This document shows, piece after piece, positions 14,136 to 20,247 of a DNA stretch of 20,247 nucleotides. The notes under the pieces were generated by a model that made no database searches, was not told where the DNA came from, and saw only the letters and a list, made by a program, of their open reading frames with translations. Position numbers and translations under genes: made by a program. The first letter of the stretch is position 1. Each line of letters opens with the position of its first letter. This DNA is from an uncultured Bacteroides sp. (GTDB taxonomy: Bacteria; Bacteroidota; Bacteroidia; Bacteroidales; Bacteroidaceae), in the NCBI GenBank assembly GCA_900557355.1, contig USSR01000036.1, positions 1 to 20,247 of the forward strand. The letters run 5' to 3'.

Positions 14136-14765
14136 ATGGCAAAACAGATATTAGTTGGAATTGAAGAACAGAATTTGAATGAGGTGGCTCACTATCTGGT
14201 GATATACTTCCCATACAATGAGGAAATGTGTAGCTATACAGATGATTGGCTTGGTGAGCTATATGAAAACAAGTATCCTTTGGTTTCTAAAGGGATGTGG
14301 TCTGGCATAATTGACTTGAAAGTTCATAAACTTCTTGATTGGAAACCAGAATATGGAACTTTATATCTTCAAGCTAAGGTATGTGATAGCGGAACCTATT
14401 TCTTGCTTGATAAAGATAAAAAGGTAATATGTAAAATTACCGATTATGTACCTAATGGCTTAATTCCGGAGGCGGATGATTGTGGGGATTATATCCGTTT
14501 AAGAATCAAACATGACGGTATGATAGAAAATTGGATGGAGAAGCCAGACTTTTCCGACTTTATTAAAGATGCTGATGCTGTTAAGAAAATTGATACGAGC
14601 ATAGAAGAAGAACCAATACTCGACACTAAAGTAGAGTTCACTTATAGCCATCTTATGGCAAAACTGCTTCGTCTTCCGAAATACCTACAATTGGAAATAG
14701 GGAAGGCACTGATAGCAAATGCATCAGAAGGTTTTGAGGAAGAGGATGATGAAGATTCTCTCTAA
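14136..14765 (+). CDS. Unrecognised 209-aa acidic protein
   Basis: A soluble protein with no signal peptide or membrane segment. It has an N-terminal region rich in aromatic and beta-strand-like residues (YLVIYFPYNEEMCSYTDDWL, KGMWSGIIDLKVHKLLDW) and a strongly acidic tail (EEEDDEDSL). I know no family for it. The ATG at 14136 is preferred over an in-frame TTG six bases upstream. It follows the ATPase by 11 nt in the same direction, and a role connected with that ATPase is only a guess from position. Confidence 0.75.
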   Translation: MAKQILVGIEEQNLNEVAHYLVIYFPYNEEMCSYTDDWLGELYENKYPLVSKGMWSGIIDLKVHKLLDWKPEYGTLYLQAKVCDSGTYFLLDKDKKVICKITDYVPNGLIPEADDCGDYIRLRIKHDGMIENWMEKPDFSDFIKDADAVKKIDTSIEEEPILDTKVEFTYSHLMAKLLRLPKYLQLEIGKALIANASEGFEEEDDEDSL

Positions 14766-14891
14766 TCAGATGGAAGATTAAGAATGATATACAGCTGCAA
14801 TAATTTGATTATTAAAAGTATAATTCTATGGATATATTAAGTCTCACCAAAGTAACATCATCGTTCATCCTAACTTTAATAGAAAGAGACG

Positions 14892-15167
14892 ATGGACAAA
14901 AGAAACAAATTTTGGAGACGCCAACAAATGGCTCGTGTGTTTAAGGCTCGCATGATTCTTTATGCCGCTTATGGTCATTGCATCATTCGTGAGGATGGAA
15001 GCTATTATGAGCATCCCCGTTGGTTTGAATTGGCAAAAGAGAAATGGGCACAAGTTTACAAAACAACAGGTACTCCGTGTAGCTGTTGGATGTGCAGGGG
15101 ATTCGAATATGACCGCAAGGAGTATAAGAAAGAGACTCGGCGGATTATTCGGGAATCAATGGAGTGA
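14892..15167 (+). CDS. Small basic protein with a cysteine cluster, unknown function
   Basis: A 91-aa protein. It has a very basic N-terminus (MDKRNKFWRRQQMARVFKAR), a WFELAKEKWAQVYKTTGTP segment and a C63-x-C65-x2-C68 cluster (CSCWMCRG) that could bind zinc, then another basic stretch (FEYDRKEYKKETRRIIRES). Small proteins of this look recur in Bacteroidales accessory regions without an assigned role. The gene is 126 nt after the previous gene and is followed by a terminator at 15182-15219, so it probably ends that transcript. The basic residues and cysteines suggest nucleic-acid binding, but this is inference. Confidence 0.7.
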   Translation: MDKRNKFWRRQQMARVFKARMILYAAYGHCIIREDGSYYEHPRWFELAKEKWAQVYKTTGTPCSCWMCRGFEYDRKEYKKETRRIIRESME

Positions 15168-15181
15168 GCTAAATGATAAGG

Positions 15182-15219
15182 AACTGAATCTGTGTATTAA
15201 TTGCATAGGTTCAGTTTTT
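15182..15219 (+). terminator. Terminator after the 91-aa gene
   Basis: AACTGAATC (15182-15190) pairs with GGTTCAGTT (15208-15216): 9 bp with one G.T pair and a 17-nt loop, then a T-run. It lies 15 nt after the stop codon. Confidence 0.6.
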
Positions 15220-15291
15220 ATTATGCGGCATATAGGCAAAAGGTTACGTGGATTTTCTCAGAAAGCGATGTGTGATATGGAATTTATTTGC

Positions 15292-15299
15292 TAATTTTG
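15292..15299 (+). promoter_or_regulatory. -7 promoter box of a small transcription unit
   Basis: TAATTTTG matches TAnnTTTG exactly. A good -33 TTG is missing. Together with the terminator at 15505-15550 it would define a transcript of about 245 nt. Confidence 0.45.
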
Positions 15300-15330
15300 C
15301 GCTGAGTTTGAAACGATATAAAAACTAACA

Positions 15331-15462
15331 ATGCAAAGAAATAGCATGAACATATTATCGAAGGTCACAATTTGGGGTAACAAACGCCCTGAATCTGTAC
15401 TGTGTGTTCATGTCTTTGGCATTGAACCTTGTATTATAAATACTTTCCAACGAAGAACATAG
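15331..15462 (+). CDS. Possible 43-aa protein in a small transcription unit
   Basis: The ATG at 15331 opens 43 codons (MQRNSMNILSKVTIWGNKRP, then VLCVHVFGIEPCII). It lies about 30 nt after the -7 box and ends 42 nt before a strong terminator. The composition looks protein-like, but the family is not recognised and the frame is short. The transcript may instead be a regulatory RNA, or the frame a stump of a longer lost gene. Confidence 0.35.
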   Translation: MQRNSMNILSKVTIWGNKRPESVLCVHVFGIEPCIINTFQRRT

Positions 15463-15504
15463 CATGGTGTAGTTTATTCTACCCCTGATTGAAAATATAA
15501 ACTG

Positions 15505-15550
15505 AATAGTTGGAGAGTCTTTACCGAACTTTCCAACTATTTTGTTTTTA
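15505..15550 (+). terminator. Strong intrinsic terminator
   Basis: AATAGTTGGAGAGT (15505-15518) pairs with ACTTTCCAACTATT (15528-15541): 14 bp with one G.T pair and a 9-nt loop, followed by TTGTTTTTA. It is the best terminator in the window. Confidence 0.8.
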
Positions 15551-15657
15551 TACCCATTTGTGACAGTTATCTTACGATGCTTTTCTGTCATTTCCGTCTG
15601 ATGGGTGATTGACAAACAGATTATTAACGTGCAGCGATGCACATAAATTGAGAAGAA

Positions 15658-16245
15658 ATGAATTATAAATTTGATGGCAGTAAGGTATTTTTTACATCTG
15701 ATACCCACTTTTATCACGGAAATATCATTCGTTTCTGCAACAGACCTTTTGAGGATGTGGAAATGATGAATGAAACGATTATCTCCAATTGGAATAATAC
15801 AGTTGGCTTGGATGATACTGTTTTTCACTTGGGTGATTTCTGTCTGGGCGGTTCAGCTGAATGGACTAAAATTCTTGATAGATTGAATGGCAAGATATAT
15901 CTGATTCTCGGCAACCATGATTTAAAGAACTTGAGGCAGGGGTATGTCGATAGGTTTGAGCATGTGACCATGCAGATGCATATAGAAGTGGATAAACAGA
16001 AGATATATTTGAATCACTATCCGTTTCTGTGCTTTGATGGCGGCTATAAAGATGTATGGCAACTGTTCGGCCATGTGCATACGAGGAAGAATAACACTGG
16101 AATTGATGCAGCCCGGCTTCAGTATCTCTATCCTACACAATATGACGTAGGTGTTGATAACAACAACTTTATGCCGGTTTCATTTGCACAGATGAAGATA
16201 ATTATTGAAAAACAAGTTGAACAATTAAAAATGAAAGAGCAATGA
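15658..16245 (+). CDS. Calcineurin-like phosphoesterase (195 aa)
   Basis: A single-domain metallophosphoesterase with a full metal site: D15-x-H17 (TSDTHF), D60 (HLGDF), N86-H-D88 (LGNHDL), H120 (LNHYP) and G138-H-V-H141 (FGHVH). It resembles the compact phage- and plasmid-borne phosphoesterases of about 170-200 aa rather than full-size Icc/CpdA enzymes. The substrate is unknown. It is the first gene of an operon and overlaps the next phosphoesterase by 4 nt (ATGA). No close promoter was found, so an upstream promoter or a non-consensus one must be used. Confidence 0.92.
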   Translation: MNYKFDGSKVFFTSDTHFYHGNIIRFCNRPFEDVEMMNETIISNWNNTVGLDDTVFHLGDFCLGGSAEWTKILDRLNGKIYLILGNHDLKNLRQGYVDRFEHVTMQMHIEVDKQKIYLNHYPFLCFDGGYKDVWQLFGHVHTRKNNTGIDAARLQYLYPTQYDVGVDNNNFMPVSFAQMKIIIEKQVEQLKMKEQ

Positions 16246-17009
16246 AGATACAATACATGAGCGATTTACATCTGGAGTTCAGGGAGAACAGCAGATATTT
16301 AAAGCATAATGAATTACCTGTTACCGGTGACGTGCTGGTTTTGGCTGGAGATATATTCTATCTTAGGGATAGAATAGCTCCTATGATGAAATTCTGGAAA
16401 TGGGCTTCGGATAATTACAGGCAGGTTCTGATTGTTCCCGGCAATCACGAATACTATAATTATTCGGACGTGATGGAACGAGGGCTACAATGGAAGTGGA
16501 TGTTCCGTGAGAATGTAGGGTTCTATCAGAATCAGGTAATCCGTATCGATGATACCGATTTTGTCCTGAGTACGCTATGGTCACGGATTAACCCGAATGA
16601 CGAGTATTTCGTGTGGAAAGGTATGAATGACTTTCGCCAAATCAAATTTGACGGAAAATTGCTACAGGTAGAGGAATTCAATCGGATGCATGAGACCTGT
16701 ATTGATTTTATCCGGAAAAGTGTCGAAGAGAGCACGGCTGGTCATATTGTGGTGGTTACTCATCATTTGCCTACTTTGGAGGTGATTGATCCACAGCACA
16801 AGAACTCCGTACTGAATAGTGCATTTGCTAGCGAATATGGTGATTGGATTGCCAACAGTCGGATAGATATTTGGATTTATGGACATTCACATACCAATAT
16901 AGACACAGAGATTGGTAGTACAAAAGTAATCTGTAATCAGATGGGATATATTTTTGCGAATGAGCACATTGTGAATGGGTTTGATCCGAAAAAGCATGTT
17001 GAAATTTAA
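16242..17009 (+). CDS. Calcineurin-like phosphoesterase (255 aa)
   Basis: A second metallophosphoesterase, of a different subfamily from its neighbour. It has D8-x-H10 (YMSDLHLEF), D37 (LAGDIF), N68-H-E70 (VPGNHEYY, with Glu in place of the usual Asp), H174-H175 (VTHHLP) and G214-H-S-H217 (IYGHSH). The SDLHLEF...GNHEYY pattern is that of the Ser/Thr-phosphatase-like proteins common in phages and mobile elements. The reading frame overlaps the first phosphoesterase by 4 nt, and the next gene follows after 13 nt, so the three were co-expressed. Two paralogous but distinct enzymes translated together suggests sequential or paired action on a substrate. Confidence 0.92.
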   Translation: MKIQYMSDLHLEFRENSRYLKHNELPVTGDVLVLAGDIFYLRDRIAPMMKFWKWASDNYRQVLIVPGNHEYYNYSDVMERGLQWKWMFRENVGFYQNQVIRIDDTDFVLSTLWSRINPNDEYFVWKGMNDFRQIKFDGKLLQVEEFNRMHETCIDFIRKSVEESTAGHIVVVTHHLPTLEVIDPQHKNSVLNSAFASEYGDWIANSRIDIWIYGHSHTNIDTEIGSTKVICNQMGYIFANEHIVNGFDPKKHVEI

Positions 17010-17022
17010 TGAGCATTAAGCA

Positions 17023-18332
17023 ATGGATGAAAGAATAATAGATAGAAAACTCTTTATTGATTTGGCAAATGAGGTTGGCTTGAACGCTTCGCATATAGAA
17101 GCAATGGGTGAAATGCGTCATTGTGAAATCACAGTTAGCGGCAATATGCTGGAACGTCTAGTTGAAATTCAGCATCAGTTCGAGCAACTTACCGTAATGG
17201 GGGATGATGAATACCGTGGCTTCTACATTGTGGTACCGCGACCCCAGAGGAATGGGGTGATGTCGAGGAACTGATTGCTTCGGGAGAGTATCAAAGCAAA
17301 GAAGCCTTCCTTGCGGACTGGCTTGCGTTCAATCCAACGGAAACGCAGTGGTTTCATGTTACCTCTTATAAATACGAAGAGTTCCGGTCGATTCGCATTA
17401 CAGACCGAAAACATGCGCATTTCGTCATAACAAATCGCTCCTCTTGTGCCGACGGAGAATCAGATGACGGATGGTATCAGGATTCCCTTGCCCGACTTTT
17501 CTGCTATTTGCAGAGGCTGGTTGATGTTATTGTTGCAAATCCTGATGGGTTCAACGACTATGTGGCGCACAATCTGCCGTGCCAGCAACGGATTGGGCGG
17601 ATTGCACGAAAGGAACTCAATAGGATAGCTCCGAGCTTTAAGATTAATGTGGAAGATCGGGAAACAGCGATAAAGGCTTTGGAGGATTCTGCGAAGGAAC
17701 ATTCCGCACTTCATCTGAAGACTATGACCATTCGGCAATATTGCACATATTATCGTATCGCTAACGAGGCTTATGAGGCATACTACCGGAAGCGAAGTAT
17801 TGGAAACCGTCTCTACGAAGAACAACCGAATATCCCGGAAGAACTGCGAGATGTAGTCTATTACAAACGAGTGAAATTCGTAGATGTAGATAAACTCTAT
17901 GACATTGACAGCCCGGAGGATTTTATACGGTTTGCAACAGACCACTATGGCGAGTTGGGGTTTTCGCGCTTGAACATCATTGCATCGAAGGTGCCACAGC
18001 AGGGTTGGATGATAGTTGTTTCTAATAGCTACTCGGCAAATGTCGAGCTGGCCATTGAGGTTGCCACTGCTCTATATAAGGTCGGAGTGCCATTATTGAT
18101 TCGTGATGCCGAGAAACTTTTGAGGATTCTGCGCGAAGAAGATTATGTGCGGTTAATTCCTAATACGTACCATAACTATATGGGTTATCAGGAAGAAGGT
18201 ACTGTTTACGAACTGCCGTGGGAATACGAATGCTCAGACGATAGTGAATCGGATTTGACTTTGGAGCAATACAATGCGATTGTTTCTCTTGCGGAATGGC
18301 AGGATGAAGAATTGGTGAAGCCCATCGAGTGA
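17023..18332 (+). pseudogene. Unknown protein of about 435 aa, frameshifted
   Basis: The ATG at 17023 opens a frame that reads to ...DDEYRGFYIVVP and then ends at a TGA at 17272-17274. A different frame is open from about 17238 (ATPEEWGDVEELIASGEYQS) through to the stop at 18332 with consistent protein-like sequence (SYKYEEFRSIRITDRKHAHF, MIVVSNSYSANVELAIEVAT). One missing base at about 17236-17240 (GTACCGCG) explains both. The C-terminal part could start only at a weak internal codon (for example TTG 17508), so the intact gene was probably one. I do not recognise a family; the protein is soluble with an acidic tail. It follows the phosphoesterase pair by 13 nt and probably belonged to that operon. 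It could be a sequencing error. Confidence 0.75.
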
Positions 18333-18463
18333 TGCTTAAATTGAAGAAGCTGGCTTTTATCTTGGAAATAATCATAGATAAAGGTAGAAGTCTGCTTCTT
18401 TGAAATCTCTATTTTGGTAGCAAAATCAGTATTTAATAGTCGTATCTTTTGAATTTGTGATTT

Positions 18464-18475
18464 TTGCGTCCGCAA
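18464..18475. promoter_or_regulatory. Candidate HipB operator palindrome
   Basis: TTGCG-TC-CGCAA is a perfect 5-bp-arm palindrome 27 nt upstream of the -7 box of hipB. A second, weaker inverted repeat ATATTA/TAATAT (18511-18516 and 18527-18532) lies between the -7 box and the start codon. HipB proteins autorepress from palindromic operators; the assignment is by position only. Confidence 0.35.
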
Positions 18476-18501
18476 TACATCATTAAATAGATATAAAGTA
18501 G

Positions 18502-18509
18502 TATCTTTG
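18502..18509 (+). promoter_or_regulatory. -7 promoter box of hipB-hipA
   Basis: TATCTTTG is a perfect match to the Bacteroidetes -7 box, 22 nt before the ATG at 18531. There is no good TTG at the -33 spacing, which would fit a regulated promoter. Confidence 0.6.
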
Positions 18510-18530
18510 CATATTATATGATGAGTTAAT

Positions 18531-18851
18531 ATGACAAAGAATACAATGGGAACCAAGTTGCCCCGAAAGTTGGAGCAGAAAATGTCAGTTGTGGGAGAGC
18601 AGATTAAACTGGCTCGCTTGCGCAGGAATTTGAGCGTAGCTCAGGTGGCAGAACGTGCCACCTGTTCTCCGTTGACTGTGTCCCGAATAGAGAAAGGTGC
18701 GCCGACTGTGGCAATCGGAATTTATTTGCGAGTGCTCTATGCTCTGCAACTGGACGATGATATTCTGTGGCTAGCCAAAGAAGATAAATTGGGAAAAGCC
18801 TTGCAGGATTTGAGTTTGAAGACAAGGGAACGTGCCTCAAAAAAGGAGTAA
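18531..18851 (+). CDS. hipB: HipB-type antitoxin, Xre-family HTH regulator
   Basis: A 106-aa DNA-binding protein. The N-terminal 18 residues are an extension. An Xre/Cro helix-turn-helix follows at about 22-75 (GEQIKLARLRRNLSVAQVAE, CSPLTVSRIEKG), then a lysine/arginine-rich tail (LSLKTRERASKKE). It sits 3 nt before hipA, with its own promoter, in the canonical antitoxin-first order. In the family, HipB binds and restrains HipA and represses the operon. An in-frame ATG at 18546 is an alternative start. Confidence 0.88.
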   Translation: MTKNTMGTKLPRKLEQKMSVVGEQIKLARLRRNLSVAQVAERATCSPLTVSRIEKGAPTVAIGIYLRVLYALQLDDDILWLAKEDKLGKALQDLSLKTRERASKKE

Positions 18852-18854
18852 ACG

Positions 18855-20117
18855 ATGAAGATGTTATATGTTTATGCCGATTTTGACTGGCTCAACGAGA
18901 CAGAACTCGTTGGCGAGTTAGGCTATGAATCTCTTCGTGGCTCGGACAGCTATTGCTTTACCTTCAGCGATGAATGGCTGAAGAAACACGGAGATTTATT
19001 TCTGAGTGATGACCTCAATAATTATCCGGGACAGCAATATACGCAACCGGAGAAAGATATATTCGGATGTTTCTCGGATGCTTTGCCGGATCGTTGGGGA
19101 CGAACGCTGTTGTTGCGACGTGAGCAGATTGCTGCGATGGAAGAGGGGCGACCGGTACGGAGACTATCTTCTTTCGATTTTTTGACTGGTATCGATGACT
19201 TTTCCCGAATGGGTGCTTTCCGTTTCAAGGAGTTAAAAGACGGAGGATTTATAAATGTAAGTGAGTTGTTGAAAATCCCACCTCTGGCGGATATAAGGGA
19301 GTTGATTGCGGCCAGTGCGGAAATTGAGAAAAGTGAAGAGGGGAATGTCCTGCCTGACAGGAAATGGGTTGCCCAACTCGTGCAGCCCGGTTCTTCATTG
19401 GGAGGTGCAAGACCTAAAGCCAGTGTGATAGACACGGATAAAACGCTTTATATAGCCAAGTTCCCTTCTCGCAAGGATGATTATGATGCCGGACTTTGGG
19501 AGCATTTCAGTCACCTTCTTGCTGCAAAAGCCGGTATAAATGCCGCAAAGACCAAAGTGCTGGCAACAGGAAAGAAATATCACACGTTGCTTTCTCAACG
19601 CTTCGACAGAACCCAAGAGGGGAAACGGATTCACTTTGCTTCTGCAATGACTTTATTGGGACTCAATGACGGTGACAATGCAACTACAGGGCATGGTTAT
19701 CTGGATATAGTCGATTTCATAATCCAGAACTGCACGAATGTGGAAGAGAATCTGCAGGAACTCTATCGCCGTGTGGCTTTCAATATCTGCATTGGTAATA
19801 GCGATGATCATTTCCGTAATCATGGTTTTCTTTTGACTGCAAAAGGTTGGACGCTTTCTCCTGCATATGACATGAACCCTACTTTGAATGAGTATCAGAG
19901 TCTGCTTGTCTCATCAACCTCCAATAAGGCAGAACTGGGTATTTTGCTGGATGCTTGCGAAGACTATATGCTAAACCGTACAACAGCAGAAAAGATTGTT
20001 GTTGAGGTAACTGAAGCTATAAAAGGATGGCGAGAATTGGCAACACGATTGGGGATTTCCAAGAGAGAGATGGATATGTTTGCCGGAGTGTTGGATGAGC
20101 GATGTAAGATGGAGTAG
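18855..20117 (+). CDS. hipA: HipA-type serine/threonine kinase toxin, full length
   Basis: A 420-aa protein with the full family layout. The N-terminal subdomain comprises about 1-130 (PEKDIFGCFSDALPDRWGRT). The Gly-rich ATP/activation loop is GSSLGGARPK at 179-188, with the following AKFPS lysine at 202. The core has the RFDR motif at 249-252, catalytic NSDDH at 315-319 and metal-binding SPAYDM at 335-340. In characterised systems HipA phosphorylates aminoacyl-tRNA synthetases such as GltX and causes growth arrest. It is coupled to hipB by a 3-nt gap. All key residues are present, so it is likely functional, unlike the hipA remnant at 2574-3098. Its real target in this host is unknown. Confidence 0.94.
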   Translation: MKMLYVYADFDWLNETELVGELGYESLRGSDSYCFTFSDEWLKKHGDLFLSDDLNNYPGQQYTQPEKDIFGCFSDALPDRWGRTLLLRREQIAAMEEGRPVRRLSSFDFLTGIDDFSRMGAFRFKELKDGGFINVSELLKIPPLADIRELIAASAEIEKSEEGNVLPDRKWVAQLVQPGSSLGGARPKASVIDTDKTLYIAKFPSRKDDYDAGLWEHFSHLLAAKAGINAAKTKVLATGKKYHTLLSQRFDRTQEGKRIHFASAMTLLGLNDGDNATTGHGYLDIVDFIIQNCTNVEENLQELYRRVAFNICIGNSDDHFRNHGFLLTAKGWTLSPAYDMNPTLNEYQSLLVSSTSNKAELGILLDACEDYMLNRTTAEKIVVEVTEAIKGWRELATRLGISKREMDMFAGVLDERCKME

Positions 20118-20193
20118 TTTCAGTTAGATGAGTTTATAATTGTAATAATGATTTTGCATAACAATAATTTAACATTGTAAAAAGATTAAAAAA

Positions 20194-20247
20194 ATGAAAC
20201 ATATATCTGTTCGAGTACCTTGGCACGACAATGGTTGGAATTCGCAT
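20194..20247 (+). CDS. Start of an unidentified gene (runs off right edge)
   Basis: The ATG at 20194 follows an A-rich leader (AAAAAGATTAAAAAA) and gives 18 codons to the window end: MKHISVRVPWHDNGWNSH. The RVPWHDxGWN motif is distinctive, and I have an impression of having seen it at the N-terminus of large ATPase- or nuclease-like proteins. I cannot assign it from this fragment. It is 76 nt after hipA in the same direction. Confidence 0.5.
   Translation, partial: MKHISVRVPWHDNGWNSH

Larger units (their letters stand above)
15168..15657. other. Intergenic stretch with two terminators and a small transcription unit
   Basis: 490 bp between two operons. It holds the terminator of the upstream operon, a -7 box at 15292-15299, a 43-codon open frame and a strong terminator at 15505-15550. 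About 110 bp follow with a small GTGCA/TGCAC hairpin near 15630-15643, before the phosphoesterase operon. I found no convincing -7 box just upstream of 15658. Confidence 0.5.

Noticed and set aside
15355..15828. 157-aa minus-strand frame before the phosphoesterase operon
   Set aside because: It runs antisense through the strong terminator and through the metal-binding start of the phosphoesterase.
6201..17009. Treating all three calcineurin-like phosphoesterases as one system
   Set aside because: The first is separated from the other two by about 5.7 kb, a broken integrase and oppositely oriented genes, and belongs to a different subfamily.
17230..17245. Programmed -1 frameshift in the unknown third gene
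   Set aside because: No X-XXY-YYZ heptamer, downstream pseudoknot or SD-like stimulator is visible.

Overview
The window reads as chromosomal or integrated mobile DNA from a gut Bacteroidales bacterium (Bacteroides, Phocaeicola or Parabacteroides type). The evidence is the SusC-type receptor with an STN domain, the FecR/ECF-sigma pair, Bacteroidetes -7 promoter boxes (TAnnTTTG) at many gene starts, weak Shine-Dalgarno signals, and the protein families present. Most of the DNA is AT-rich; the IS21-type insertion sequence stands out as clearly more GC-rich.

Left part (1-2183, minus strand): a regulatory cassette of ECF sigma factor, FecR-type anti-sigma factor and SusC/RagA-type TonB-dependent receptor (running off the left edge). 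The sigma gene carries a +1 frameshift between its sigma2 and sigma4 regions. On the opposite strand, in the leader of the receptor gene, there is a promoter-plus-terminator unit of about 80 nt that looks like a DonS-type antisense small RNA.

2184-6200: a scar region. It holds a GC-rich structured non-coding stretch, a 5'-truncated hipA remnant, and a complete IS21-family element (3469-6107, istA and istB, perfect 53-bp inverted repeats).

6201-9937: a two-gene operon with 4-nt overlapping reading frames: a calcineurin-like metallophosphoesterase and an HSP90/GHKL-type ATPase. I do not recognise this pair as a named system. Its isolation between an IS and an integrase makes it the best candidate for an undescribed (perhaps defence) module.

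10159-11861: a tyrosine recombinase gene that has lost its catalytic-tyrosine end, preceded by a small multi-HTH excisionase-like gene. An orphan promoter and a 37-codon open frame run head-on into the broken integrase end.

11862-12732: 870 bp of non-coding DNA full of repeats, ending in four copies of a 17-bp motif spaced exactly 33 bp, the last abutting the promoter of an ATPase/DUF4143 gene.

12733-20247 (plus strand): ATPase/DUF4143 with an altered Walker A, two small unknown genes, a terminator, a possible 43-aa gene with its own promoter and strong terminator, an operon of two overlapping calcineurin-like phosphoesterases followed by a frameshifted unknown gene, an intact hipB-hipA toxin-antitoxin-type pair, and the first 18 codons of another gene. 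Overall this is accessory DNA with repeated recombination, several broken genes and at least three conflict-type modules. No tRNA, rRNA or CRISPR array was seen.
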